Positions 45,156-56,870 of a stretch of 64,000 nt of DNA are shown piece after piece (the first letter of the stretch is position 1; each line of letters starts with the position of its first letter). Below the pieces are notes generated by a model. It saw only the letters and a list, made by a program, of their open reading frames with translations, was not told where the DNA came from and made no database searches. Both the position numbers and the translations under genes were made by a program. The stretch comes from Leuctra nigra (lineage: Eukaryota; Arthropoda; Insecta; Plecoptera; Leuctridae), in contig OW203771.1 in the NCBI GenBank assembly GCA_934045905.1, forward strand, positions 20,592,069 to 20,656,068, read 5' to 3'.

Positions 45156-48123
45156 GTAAGTTATTCATTATTTGTATTGTATTAGTAGGACAGTATTGGT
45201 TTCTCTTGTACTCTCTTATTTTCTTGTATTGTGATGATCCTCTTAAAGCTTTAGTTATATACCAAATCTTCTATCATAGGTGTTTCGTGGTCTAGTGACT
45301 GTATACAGTGTATAAAAAAAAAAAAAAAAAAAAAAAAAGTATACACCAATTTTCGGTTGCAATTCCATATTCAAAGGCAAACCCAATTGATCATATTTTT
45401 ACATCTCCTATGATGTATCCTTGTCATGATTATTTGTTCTGCATTGGTACACAAATATTGAATATTAAATTGGATTAAATTAAATTGAATTATGACCAAA
45501 TTTAAAACTCAGTAAACAAAAGCGAATAATGAATATCTTTAAAATACCTACCGAGAACAAACGGAGCTTGTACAAAATATGAATATTCAATTTGTTATAT
45601 TTGGAAATTAAATTACTTAAGGTGGCTGTATATCACGTGACTTTATTTCTCTACATCCGATCAAAAGAAATAGTTACCTATGAGTACATACCTTACATCG
45701 TTCATGTTGAGTAATCCAAGGTGATTTATGAAGGAAATTTACTGCATACTGGAGCTTATTCATATTTTCAGTCAATAATATTTATTTTTGCAGTGGTTTT
45801 AATAACAAAATAAATGAAAATCTTGTGTATCCGTGCGCGTTTGAAAGCTGTCAAAACCCAGTGCTGTTATTTTAAATATTACATTCATAATAGTCGATTT
45901 AATTAATATCTTAACATTTCATTGGAAAGATGAAGAAAGAGCGCATGCTATATATACATTAGACATTGTGTCAGGTTTGTGATGCATATGTGCCTTTTTA
46001 TTAGAGTAAGTTTGCTGTTTTTGGCAACTCGTAGGATTTCCTTAAACTTCAGGTCTTGATTTGAGAATATTTTGGTGCAAGGAAGTATAATCATCTAATA
46101 TGTTATTTCCGCAGTTCTTTTCTGCGTAGATTAGTTACAACAGATGTGTCCTAACTTATCTGATGAGGGAGAAGTCTTTGTTAAACTGAACCCTTCCAAA
46201 TGAAAATGTGTAGCTTTTTGGTTGAATAGTCACGTGATATACAGCCACCTTAAGCGTGCGTTCAAGATGATTATTTGACACGTCTGATTCCTGGTAGACT
46301 GACATCATTCATCCGATCATTTGACATGCATTCTCTTGCAGTGATATTCTTGAAGGAGGCGGACGACAAGGATGACGAGTACGTCGGTCGTCGGAAGATG
46401 ATCCGCATGTGGGGAATCCCGATCCTGGTGGTCATGTCGGTTCTGATCGTCGCGCTGATCGTCAAGATGCTGATCCCGCTCTGCGTCTGGTGCAACAAGA
46501 AGCGCCTGAGCAGGAAAGGTAGAGAACTCGAGTGAACATGTGTGGTGATTCAGAGAAAACTATGAAATGAAAAACTGTCTGGCCAATTTTTTTATTTTTT
46601 ATAAACATACAATAATAATTAATAACAAAATAGTAATTTTTAATGAAACAAAATAATAATTATAAAACAATAAGCCAATATTTTTCATCTTTAAATCTCT
46701 GGACTGACGCTCTTTCTTGAACAAATGTTATTAAGAATATAATTTTTACATTATTATTAATTTTAAAGTGCATGAATACAATTAATGGAACACACAATAG
46801 TGCAAGTATGGATGGATTTATTATATAGATAATTTAAAACTGTTTTTTTAATATATATTTTTATTTATAAGTTAGCATAAGTATCTATACTTATAGGTAG
46901 TTTATGTGTTAAGTTTTTAAGTTTTTTATAAGTGTATAGGGTGTTAGTCCTGGCCTGACGCCCTTTCTTGAAAATATACGTTACTTTTGGGGGGATTTCG
47001 ATGGCTACTGGAACTGACGCTTTCTTTGCTGAAAGGTGTGTCTACATGCTAAGAGACCATTTTTGTAAAAAAGTCAAGTTCACTTTTAAGGACTGACGCA
47101 TTTTCTTGAATAAGTGATTCAAGTGTAGATCGAGTGTATGTTGACGGGTTCTTGACGGGTTCTATCAGTATGGAACGTCTTCTGGCAATTATAATGCCTG
47201 CCGTGACTTCATACATCGTATTACTTATCGCTCAATGTCGGTTGTAGTCGCCACGGTCAAATCATGATACGACGTATTTATTACATGATTATTCTTCGAC
47301 GCAAACGTAGTTTTGTTAATATTCAAATAGATAATGAAGCCTACATATGGAAATATCTAATAATTGTTAATTCAATACGTCTAGATACTACATGGTAAAA
47401 AAATATTTAATTCTGGTTCTCGACTGAATTTGGGGAATTAATGTCTGGAATCAGGATTGATTCCCATGCACAATTGACGCGGACGGACGACCCTCAATTT
47501 GTTTCCGTTCTCGTCGTCCGTCCACGTCAATCGTTTTAGGTACTTAAGGCCGATGCACAATTGACGCGGACGGACGACGCAGTCGTCATACCTAAACATC
47601 GTATCCGAACGCGTCGTCCGTCTGCGTCAATCGTGCATGGGGCTTAAAGACCGATGCACAATAGACGCAGACGGGCGACGCAGACGTCATACCTAAAGGC
47701 CGATGCACAATTGACGCGGACGGACGACGAAGACGGATATGATGTTTAGGTATGACATATTCACTCTGGCTGTTCACAATCGGACGCGGACGGACGACGA
47801 CTTTAACATTGTATCCGTCTCCGTCGTCCGTCCGCGTCGTCCGTCTGCGTCAATCGTGCATGTGACTTGAGACGCAACCCCCTCACACATTGTGTCCCGC
47901 AGACAAGACTGGCGAGGCCGAGAGCGGGAAGGGCGACTCTCTGGACGCGATCCACCGCGACCCGACCTCCAAGCACGCCGAGGTCAGCATGAGGTACTTC
48001 AGCGCCGAGAGGCCCGACGAGGATATCCAGGAGCAGTACATGAACTATCTGGACGGCGCCACGATCACCAACAAGGAGTGGGAGATCGGCCACGGCAACT
48101 TCGACAAGCAGATCCTGGTCTAA
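45035..48123 (+). CDS. Unrecognised single-pass membrane protein, three exons, 172 residues
   Basis: Exons 45035-45155, 46342-46518 and 47903-48123 join in frame through GT-AG introns, both in phase 1. Start context AAGATGG is good. The protein has an acidic, Ser/Pro-containing N-terminal region (1-40), a charged linker, one hydrophobic helix at about 66-90 (GIPILVVMSVLIVALIVKML), two cysteines at its end (C88, C91; possible palmitoylation sites), then KKR and a hydrophilic tail ending DKQILV. No signal peptide is visible. Basic residues flank both sides of the helix, so orientation is uncertain. The helix and coding exons are GC-rich against AT-rich introns, which supports real coding. I do not recognise the family. 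The C-terminal ILV could fit a class II PDZ ligand, but that is speculation. Expression and the 5' end are unverified. Confidence 0.75.
45617..46253. mobile_element. TTAA-flanked MITE in intron 1, 637 bp
   Basis: Starts TTAAGGTGGCTGTATATCAC and ends with the exact complement (inverted arms about 26 bp, including CACGTGACT). TTAA at both ends suggests piggyBac-like integration. No transposase frame. A poly(A) run of about 24 lies nearby at 45316-45339. Confidence 0.8.
46342..46518 (+). CDS. Membrane protein exon 2 (transmembrane helix)
   Basis: Acceptor TTCTCTTGCAG, donor GTAGAG at 46519. 177 bp with phase 1 at both ends, so it could be skipped without a frameshift. It encodes the entire transmembrane segment. 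Confidence 0.75.
46519..47465 (+). other. Intron 2, first part, with recurring CTGACGC motif
   Basis: Four spaced copies of a motif close to GGACTGACGCTCTTTCTTGA start at 46701, 46951, 47011 and 47090. The rest is AT-rich. Confidence 0.5.
47466..47870. mobile_element. Cluster of GC-rich foldback MITEs in intron 2
   Basis: GATGCACAATTGACGCGGAC and GGACGACG occur about five times, with complements (CGTCGTCCGTCYGCGTCAAT) about four times. A clean unit is 47544-47647: 104 bp, TTAA at both ends, arms of about 35 bp. Others are 47466-47535 and nested copies in 47650-47870. No coding. Confidence 0.75.
47903..48123 (+). CDS. Membrane protein exon 3 (hydrophilic tail)
   Basis: Acceptor TGTGTCCCGCAG, then 73 residues beginning DKTGEAESGKG and ending at TAA 48121-48123. 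High GC3 relative to the surroundings. The candidate poly(A) signal AATAAA lies 97 bp downstream. Confidence 0.75.
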
Positions 48124-48219
48124 TAGAACACGCTTTGTTTGTAGATATTTCGAGGTGTGCATTTTTATTTGTGAAATGTGGGTTGTATGTGTTTTATTTG
48201 AGATTTGGTGAATGCACTA

Positions 48220-48225
48220 AATAAA
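48220..48225 (+). terminator. Candidate poly(A) signal of the membrane protein gene
   Basis: AATAAA 97 bp past the stop codon at 48121-48123. Confidence 0.5.
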
Positions 48226-48647
48226 TATTTATAACGATGATTTTTGTTGACGAGATTATTTTCTAACTATCTTCCTAGAATGATTGTTTCCTTATCTTGA
48301 TATTCCAGTGACAGAACGATGCCGTAATAATATTCTGTGGGGTTTGGGAAGAATGTCCTAATAGAAATGTCCCCATTTAAAGTTATAGTGTTTTCTTGAC
48401 TTCATGCCAGTATGGTACTTTATATGATGTTTTACTTGTTACTGGTATTACATTTTAATATTTTACCATGAGCCAAATACGTGTGGTCAACATTACTTTT
48501 ATTTTCTATCCATGACTTCATTTACTAAAATCTGTACCTCAGAGGTAGAAGGGCAGAAGTCAACTTTTTGATTTTGAATTGCACACGTTTTGAATGATGT
48601 AATCAAGCTCTAACAATTGGGAAGAGCTGATAGCTGTTGCCAACAAC
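48226..48647. other. Non-coding stretch
   Basis: No supported feature. Confidence 0.35.
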
Positions 48648-48795
48648 AGTTATATTGAAGTATTCTCTTACACAATGACTCTTGCCATCATTTCAAATAT
48701 GTTCCTCAGACTCAATGATTCTTGAGATGTACTGATACCAATCTTATTGTAATGGTGACATGAGCCATTGCGTAAGAGAATACTTCAATATAACT
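48648..48795. mobile_element. MITE, 148 bp, 30-bp inverted ends
   Basis: AGTTATATTGAAGTATTCTC at the left is the complement of the right end. Arms continue through TTACACAATG with one or two mismatches. The target duplication is unclear because the ends contain TA themselves. Confidence 0.75.
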
Positions 48796-49449
48796 AAATG
48801 CATTGCCATCAGTTAAATAACAATTTAAGATCTTGATAACATCATTCCAAGCAACGCAAAATCGAGTAAATTACTTCCGCTCCTCTGTGATAGAGAAATT
48901 AAACACATCTTTTAAGTATATCTCTAAAGTCTTTGAGCTCACATTCCTGGCTTTCGTCACGAGTCACAGTATAATACAGTTAAAGGTTTACGCGCTCTCC
49001 GCAACAGTAACTCGTAACCTGCCTCGTTGACAAAGCACACACGTGAACATGTCATTACGAGTTCTCATTCACCAAGACACGGGCTCGACATTTAGTTCTC
49101 TCTGGAAGTGAGACGGCCCGGGGCTGTTTGACGACGAGTCGGAATGAGTACGCAAGTTAAGATGATTGCTCAATAAAGCGCGTGTTTTGAGACGATCTAA
49201 CTTTTGTCTTCTCGCTACTTCATGAACTCGTACTTTTATTAGCATTTTCGTTGACATCGGAGTTTTTAATCTTAGAGTTATTGCTTTTCCATCCCGGCTG
49301 TTTTTAGGAGTTTTCATGAGTAAAAGTGCGTATAGAAGTAATATACCGTGGTGAAATTAGCGTTTTATTTTCTTATCTTGCTTCTATAATGATATTCTCG
49401 TAGGACATTTATGAACTCCGGTTGAGTAGAATGTGAGGTTGACGTGGTT
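48796..49449. other. Non-coding stretch
   Basis: No supported feature. Confidence 0.35.
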
Positions 49450-49489
49450 ATGCAACCCGCAATACATAATAGAGTTGCGGGATGCGTCA
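49450..49489. repeat. Small hairpin repeat (GCAACCCGCAA family), copy e
   Basis: ATGCAACCCGCAATAC with GAGTTGCGGGATGCGT. Confidence 0.55.
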
Positions 49490-49555
49490 TGAAACATGAA
49501 AGGTGTGTTCATTGCTTGGGCACATTCAGAAATTTAAAACATTTATCGGTATGTA

Positions 49556-49758
49556 CACTCGAACAAATAATAAACGGTATAGTGATTGGCTGATAAAACT
49601 TTGATGGCATCTTTCCATGAAGTATGTTCTAACGCGTTACTCTAATACCTACTTAAGCTCTGATTTCATTGATAATAAGATGGATTGATTGTCAAGAAAC
49701 CTGACTTGAACCTGAGGAATCCGTTTTGTTCAAATACTTGTATTACTTGGTCCAAGTG
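49556..49758. mobile_element. TA-flanked MITE (CACTYGGC-like ends), copy C, 203 bp
   Basis: Flanked by TA. Ends CACTCGAACAAATAATAAAC and CACTTGGACCAAGTAATAC (complement). Internally diverged from copies A and D, so membership is by ends and length. Confidence 0.6.
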
Positions 49759-50559
49759 TACGTATCGTGCAAGTAGATTTGTTTAATTTTAATTGTAATA
49801 TTTTGTTTTCTTATCTCGTCTTGTAATAAAAGTATTGCTTAAGTCAACAAAGTGTGGATTAAAGTCGTACGTTTTTGGTTTTAAATCATGATTATTTATG
49901 CATAATCGACACAAAACACTCAAAGCTATTTTAAAGTCCTAGTTCCTAAACTAAAACTAAACTTAACTAAAACTAAACTACACTACCTATTAGCCTATTA
50001 ATAGTAACTAACTATTAGTTTAGGAACCAAACTAGTTCCTAGTACTATATAGTAGTATTACTATAAAGTGCTAGTTTAGTAAGTTTTTAAGTATTTTGAA
50101 GTATTTCGACAGTTTAGTTTTAAAGTACTTATTTTAAAATAAAATTTAAAGTTTATAAAGTTTTTATTACGAATTGTCCCGTTTTGAGTAGTATTTTTGA
50201 CAGATTTTCCAGTGGCAGAACACTACACTTACACAACACTTATATCGGAGAAGACTTATCGCTCAATTACATCACTTACAGAGCTGACTCGTCATAGAAA
50301 GAAACGGAAAGAAAAGATATTAGGGGACATTTGATAGATTCCATCAAATCAACGCCATTCCTTTTCTTCCAAACAAGAAACGAAAGAGCTTTTGTCTCCT
50401 GTCGAAAAGGGTTGTCGAATTAATAGTATTTTATTTTGAGAGCGTCTCCGGTCCAATAAGCTGGATCTGGATCTTGTCGAGGGCGAGGAACTGCTGAGGT
50501 TGGATTTAGTCGAGTGGCGGAGGGCGAAGTTTCGCGATACTTGACTCCGCCGAGATGTC
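49759..50559. other. Low-complexity CTAAACTA tract and flanks
   Basis: 49930-50170 is made of short CTAAACTA/TAGTTTAG and AAGT motifs in both orientations. No gene. Confidence 0.5.
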
Positions 50560-52203
50560 TTCTTCACTCGCATCGGCAGTCGAGGTTCAAGGGGTTGTGA
50601 TTTCGAGTCAATGCCACGCGACTAATGGCTCCACGGAATGATTATGAGCGGGAGTTGGATGCGAGGAGTGTGGGGGGTGTTGACTTGTCTTCACTTGCAT
50701 CGGCAGTCGAGGTTCAAGGGGTTGTGATTTCGAGTCAATGCCACGCGACTAATGGCTCCACGGAATGATTATGAGCGGGAGTTGGATGCGAGGAGTGTGG
50801 GGGGTGTTGACTTGTCTTCACTTGCATCGGCAGTCGAGGTTCAAGGGGTTGTGATTTCGAGTCAATGCCACGCGACTAATGGCTCCACGGAATGATTATG
50901 AGCGGGAGTTGGATGCGAGGAGTGTGGGGAGTGTTGACTTGTCTTCACTCGCATCGGCAGTCGAGGTTCAAGGGGTTGTGATTTCGAGTCAATGCCACGC
51001 GACTAATGGCTCCACGGAATGATTATGAGCGGGAGTTGGATGCGAGAAGTGTGGGGGGTGTTGACTTGTCTTCACTCGCATCGGCAGTCGAGGTTCAAGG
51101 GGTTGTGATTTCGAGTCAATGCCACGCGACTAATGGCTCCACGGAATGATTATGAGCGGGAGTTGGATGCGAGGAGTGTGGGGAGTGTTGACTTGTCTTC
51201 ACTCGCATCGGCAGTCGAGGTTCAAGGGGTTGTGATTTCGAGTCAATGCCACGCGACTAATGGCTCCACGGAATGATTATGAGCGGGAGTTGGATGCGAG
51301 AAGTGTGGGGGGTGTTGACTTGTCTTCACTCGCATCGGCAGTCGAGGTTCAAGGGGTTGTGATTTCGAGTCAATGCCACGCGACTAATGGCTCCACGGAA
51401 TGATTATGAGCGGGAGTTGGATGCGAGGAGTGTGGGGGGTGTTGACTTGTCTTCACTCGCATCGGCAGTCGAGGTTCAAGGGGTTGTGATTTCGAGTCAA
51501 TGCCACGCGACTAATGGCTCCACGGAATGATTATGAGCGGGAGTTGGATGCGAGAAGTGTGGGGGGTGTTGACTTGTCTTCACTCGCATCGGCAGTCGAG
51601 GTTCAAGGGGTTGTGATTTCGAGTCAATGCCACGCGACTAATGGCTCCACGGAATGATTATGAGCGGGAGTTGGATGCGAGAAGTGTGGGGAGTGTTGAC
51701 TTGTCTTCACTTGCATCGGCAGTCGAGGTTCAAGGGGTTGTGATTTCGAGTCAATGCCACGCGACTAATGGCTCCACGGAATGATTATGAGCGGGAGTTG
51801 GATGCGAGAAGTGTGGGGGGTGTTGACTTGTCTTCACTCGCATCGGCAGTCGAGGTTCAAGGGGTTGTGATTTCGAGTCAATGCCACGCGACTAATGGCT
51901 CCACGGAATGATTATGAGCGGGAGTTGGATGCGAGAAGTGTGGGGGAGTGTTGACTTGTCTTCACTCGCATCGGCATTCGAGGTTCAAGGGGTTCTGATT
52001 TCAAGTCACGCGACTAATGGCTCCACGGAATGATTATGAGCGGGAGTTAGATGTGAGAAGTGTGGGGGGTGTTGACTTGTCTTCACTCGCATCGGCAGTC
52101 GAGGTTCGAGGGGTTCTGATTTCAAGTCAATGCCACGTGACTAATGGCTCCACGGAATGATTATAAGCGGGAGTTGGATGCGAGAAGTGTGGGCTGTGTT
52201 GAC
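50560..52203 (+). repeat. 127-bp minisatellite, 13 copies
   Basis: CGAGGTTCAAGGGG recurs every 127 bp (50581, 50708, 50835 ... 51851), then at 51979 and 52100. Inner units are nearly identical, differing at CTCGCA/TTGCA and GAGGAGTG/GAGAAGTG. The last two carry deletions and substitutions. Confidence 0.95.
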
Positions 52204-52421
52204 TTGTGACTGGACTTGCTGTCTCGATCGCGAAAGAAGTGGAGTGAATCCACACGAAAAGGCTCCATTTGTTGGTTAATATTTTGAGTTTTTCAAGTTT
52301 TAAGTTGTTAAAAATCCTATTTGATGAGCTTTTTTGCCTAAACTTTTGAACTGAAAGAAAGAATGGAGCATGTTTTTTTTAGCTTTGCTTTCCCCATCTC
52401 TGTCGGTACTGACTGTAAGAT

Positions 52422-55400
52422 ATATCTAAAAATTCTGCACTGAAAAGTAGTGATATCAAAAAATGAGCCAAGTCAAAACTTTATTTGAAAATCAAAAAAT
52501 ACTTGGCGCATCGTGTATATAAAAAGCTTGGAAGTATAGGCCAATTATAAAATATACATAAAATATCCAAATACATAGTACACCTATAATGCCCTAAAAA
52601 AACGATGCGCCAAGTATTTTTTGATTTTCAAATAAAGTTTTGACTTGGCTCATTTTTTGATATCACTACTTTTCAGTGCAGAATTTTTAGATTTCATATT
52701 TTTTTTTAGTTGAAGAGACTTGGCTGTTATTTTTACACGAAGGGTTTTTTAATGGGATATCACTACTTTTTTTAGTTTATTCTTACAACTTGTGACAATC
52801 GAATGAACAATTACTATATCCTTAAAAAAAATCACCCTTTACAATTTGGTTATTTTCATGAAGAATAGCAAAGGTTTCATTCCAATCGGTCAACCAAGTT
52901 CCGAGATATGGCAACATATCCGTTGTCAAAATGGCTGCTGAACTTTCTGCACTGCCACATAGAATTTATAACTATAAATGATGTGTATAATTTTAAGCTT
53001 TCTGAATATGTATTTATTGTATAGGAGGGGATTATAATAATTGAGCGAGCGAAGCGAGCGTCTCCTTTTGGCTCTTTTGGCACGGACCTCTGTTTTTTTT
53101 TTTTTTGTTTTTTTTTCTGTTACTGACGATATACAGGTCAGAGTTTTTCTTCGATCGAGCTGAAATTTTGCACACATGTACGTAACATTTCTGATTGTTG
53201 CAGACCCTAATTTTTTTGAAATCCATTGATTGGTTCAAATTTAAAAAAAATTAACTTTCGATTGGTTGTTTTGATCACATTGAAATTTTGACAAGTCATT
53301 ACCCCCAACATTGTACCCAATCAAACAAAGTTTCAGCCAAATCCTCCCATTGGTTAAAATTTAAAACCATCTTTCCTGTGTTTTTAGAAATTTAAACTAT
53401 AACCGATTGAACGATCAACTTATAACTTCGCATGATGGTTGGGACCAACATTAGCTGCAATTTTGACAATTTTCATACTAATCTGTGTTTAAATCCAAAC
53501 GTTATTGACATTTTACGGACTATTTGCGTGTTGGCTGTCAAATTCACGGCGACTTCGACTCTTCAGTTCAAGGCAAGGTAGTTAGAGCAGAAACTTTCAA
53601 ACGCAAATGAAACTGATAATGACCGTTCAACAGTCGATCTGATATTGTGTAGACACACTTATATCATATGAGTGGTCTCAGGTATATTTTTTGAAGGAGA
53701 TCCTGTGATTTTTGAAAATTAACACGGAACAGTTCAATCATAAAGGTTCAATCGATCAACTTAAAGCTTTGCATGGTTATTTGGACCAATATTTTAGGAA
53801 TGTTTTGAGATTTCTATACAAATCTGTGGCGAAATTTTAGAATTATTGGCTTTTAATGACATTTTCGATAGACAGAATTTCGGTTCGAGGTGTTGCGCGT
53901 ATCTGTGCTCGCTCATCAACGCGTTACTCAGATTCATTGGTTAAAATTTAAATAAATATCTCCTGATAGGCTGAAAAATGAAAACGGTCTTCGATAATTC
54001 TGATCAAACTCATATTTTGCATGATCATTAAGACCAATATTGTCTCTTATTTTACAAAATGTCATCCCAATCAGTTAAGAACGTATGAAGTTATTTACAT
54101 TTTTAATATCTGTCAGTAATGAAGTATCGAAATGAATGTTTTCCAGTGCCAATTGAAAATTGATTCTGATTTGCTTTATGAACCAGGTGCTTAGATGCTA
54201 TTTTAAAGTTTCGATGAAAAGCATACACTTTTAAGTTGATATCATAATCAATTCGATATGGATGTATATGTTTTCTGTGCGTTGTGTACGCATTTCCGGT
54301 TCGAGAATTTGCACGTACCCGTGCTCGCTCATCAACGCGTTACACTGAGCGTTTTCCTAGTTTTTTAAATTTGAATGACGTCATTTCCGGTCTCATAAAT
54401 AGGAACATTCTAGTTTGACTGTTCCTATTCCATAGAGATGGCCTTCCGAATCGTTTCGCGCTAGTTTCATACCGATCTGTCAACCAGTTTTCGAGATATG
54501 GCGTTTCTTCCGGTTTCAAAATGGCTGCTGAAATCACTGACTCCTTGAATTATAATTTAAACATGATTACATTTTATTGTAAGCTGTCTGAAATAGTATA
54601 TTTATTGCATCAACATGGAAATTTGTGAGATTCTTAAAAAGTGTGACTTCATTTCCAGTTTTGGTATTAAAAACTGCAAATATTATTGATGATAATACAT
54701 AAAGTTGACCGTCTAAATTGTTTAGCGCTGGTTTCGTTCAAATCTATTTAGCCGTTATTGATATATGATGTCACTTCCGGTTTCAAAATGGCGGCTTCCG
54801 GTTGGTTTTATAACAAGTCAAATGAGATATCAAAAGTACATACGTTACATAAATATCAAAATAATCGGATCAAATTTGTTGCCGAAATGCCAATCGATGT
54901 ATTTCAAATTTCATGACGTCATTTCCGGTTTCGTTAACATAAATTTTAGTCTGTTGCTATTTATAATCCATATAGTTGACCGTCCGAATCGTTTGGCGCT
55001 ATTTTCGTTCCAATCAGCTCAGCCGTTGTCGAGATATGATGTCACTTCCGGTTTCAAAATGGCGGCACAAAAAAGTCAAGGGGGGGAGGGCAAATCAGAC
55101 GCCAAAAGTGCACACGTGGTAAAAATGTGAGATCAATCGGTTCAGCCGTTTAGGCTGTGGCCTGTTTACCGGATTTGAATTCCAGGATACTACTACTACT
55201 AAGATTATTATTATTATTATTATTATTATGAAAACCGCCCTAAATCACGGTTTTCACGGCCCTCTAGCTCGCAAAGGGCGTAACCTATTGTTCCCAAATT
55301 TGGTATATGTTGTAGGGTGGGCCATTGCTCGAAATTGAGATATTTCCCAACAATGTGAGATTCCCCAATTTTAAGATCCAGTAGGCCGAAAATGCCACTT

Positions 55401-55497
55401 TGATGCCTACAGTAAAAGTGGGTTTGCTCCAGCCTTTATATGAGAGTGTGCGCGCGCCGTACGACTTGGCTGGCGTGGAGCGACCGCTCCACTAGAT
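52422..55497 (+). mobile_element. Composite repeat, copy 1 (foldback, module array, hairpin tail)
   Basis: Begins with inverted arms 52422-52514 and 52602-52697 (core CAAGTATTTTTTGATTTTC; CGATGCGCCAAG). TTAGTTTATT follows, then diverged modules with GTCACTTCCGGTTTCAAAAT and GGCGGC (clearest at 54773 and 55040). A conserved tail follows (GTTTAGGCTGTGGC; GGGCGTAACCTATTGTTCCC; CAGTAGGCCGAAAATGCCA), ending in the hairpin GTGGAGCGACCGCTCCAC (55475-55492) plus TAGAT. Also contains another repeat at 53042-53540. Non-coding. Confidence 0.75.
53042..53540 (+). repeat. Interspersed repeat related to 9680 and 20755
   Basis: Opens GAGCGAGCGAAGCGAGCGTC, then TTTTGGCTCTTTTGGCACGG, a long T run, CTGAAATTTTGCACACATG, and several ATTGGTTNAAATTTAAAA lines. 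Possibly inserted within the composite element. Confidence 0.6.
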
Positions 55498-55583
55498 TCA
55501 TAAAAATACCATTCCATAGTTGTATAAAATAGCGCGTACTTGTTCCAAGATATGTTATGATAATTTTTATTTGATAGCAGGTA

Positions 55584-55787
55584 CACTCGGCACAACAAAA
55601 ATTAATCGATGAACAAATTTGAATTACTGCTGGTAAAGTTCCATACCAATTAAAGCTTGCTTTCATCATTGAAGAGAGAGGTCACCTACTAGAGTGACAG
55701 ATCGCTTGGACTGACTTCTGATGGTGTGATCTAACATTGTTCAGTCAATCAGATTTATTGAACGATCAATTTTAGTTGTGCCAAGTG
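55584..55787 (-). mobile_element. TA-flanked MITE (CACTYGGC family), copy D, 204 bp
   Basis: Ends CACTCGGCACAACAAAAATT and complement, flanked by TA (55582-55583, 55788-55789). Its reverse complement aligns with copy A through GATC-CACCATCAGAAGT and CTCTAGTAGGTGACCTC. Confidence 0.8.
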
Positions 55788-55789
55788 TA

Positions 55790-56475
55790 CTACCTATTAA
55801 AAATAACCGTATCATATTGTTTTCACTGAACACTTTACACTTTTTAAGACATGAGAGGGTAATAAACATTGTCACCCCAGAGTTTAAGAAACCCGAACTT
55901 TCTCCACAAAGCTCCCCGGAAACTCCACCTCCCCTCTTATTTCTGTGAAACCAACGAAAACAGGTGTAAAATACCCTCATGAAACATTGAGAAGTTGACC
56001 CTGATCTTGCCTCACGAGAAAACCTGGCCTATTAAATTATTGAAATACCCTCTCTGGCTGGGGCGGATTGAGCTATCGGCCGTGTGCTTTTTAGGGGTTG
56101 AATTCATTTTAGTGCGCGGAGGGGTTGGTGTAGACTTTCTTCTCTACATAGGGGATGAAGATGGTCGCCAGTGGCGTGCTACAGGGAATTATTTACTCTG
56201 CGTCTCAAGATCATTGGCATTCAAGATGGCGGTGATGTTAGACAGAACTGGAACTAGGCGTCATAAAAAAACTATTGCTTGGCAGAATTCGAGCTTGCGA
56301 AAATAAAAATAAGAAGCGGTTGTGGGGAGAGGGGAGAAGGGGATTTGAATTCTTGACCATGGTTCTCAAGTGTCTAACTAGACGTACTTTACCACCAGGG
56401 TTCGTGATACGTAGTTGCTATGATTGTGATGAATTAAGAAGAAGTAATGTGTCAGCCAAATTTAGAGTAATTTCA
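55790..56475. other. Non-coding stretch
   Basis: No supported exon. A frame of 103 codons at 55995-56306 has no recognisable domain. Confidence 0.35.
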
Positions 56476-56870
56476 ATCCCAGAAAAAAACACTCCGTGTA
56501 AAAAAGGCAGCCAAGTCTCTTTACTTTAAAAAAATTCAACACCGAAAAGGAGTGATATCAAAAAAGGAGCCAAGTCAATGACATTTCCAAATATTTAATC
56601 GTATCTTTGAAATAAAAGTATAAACACCGAGAAATACTTTACAAAAGGACTTGGCGCATCGTTTTTTTAAAGACATCATTCTATCCTAAAAGTGGAAAGA
56701 AATTTACAAGTAGGTACATTTTCCTCTTTCTATTAGAGCCAGAATCTATGAATCAAGCTACTTTTAGTAATGACTATTTTATAGTTTTGTCAATGGCGAT
56801 AGAAGCATGATTTTATGCTGTAATATATAAGTAATATAAGGGTGAAAGAATTACATAACAATTGGAAGTG

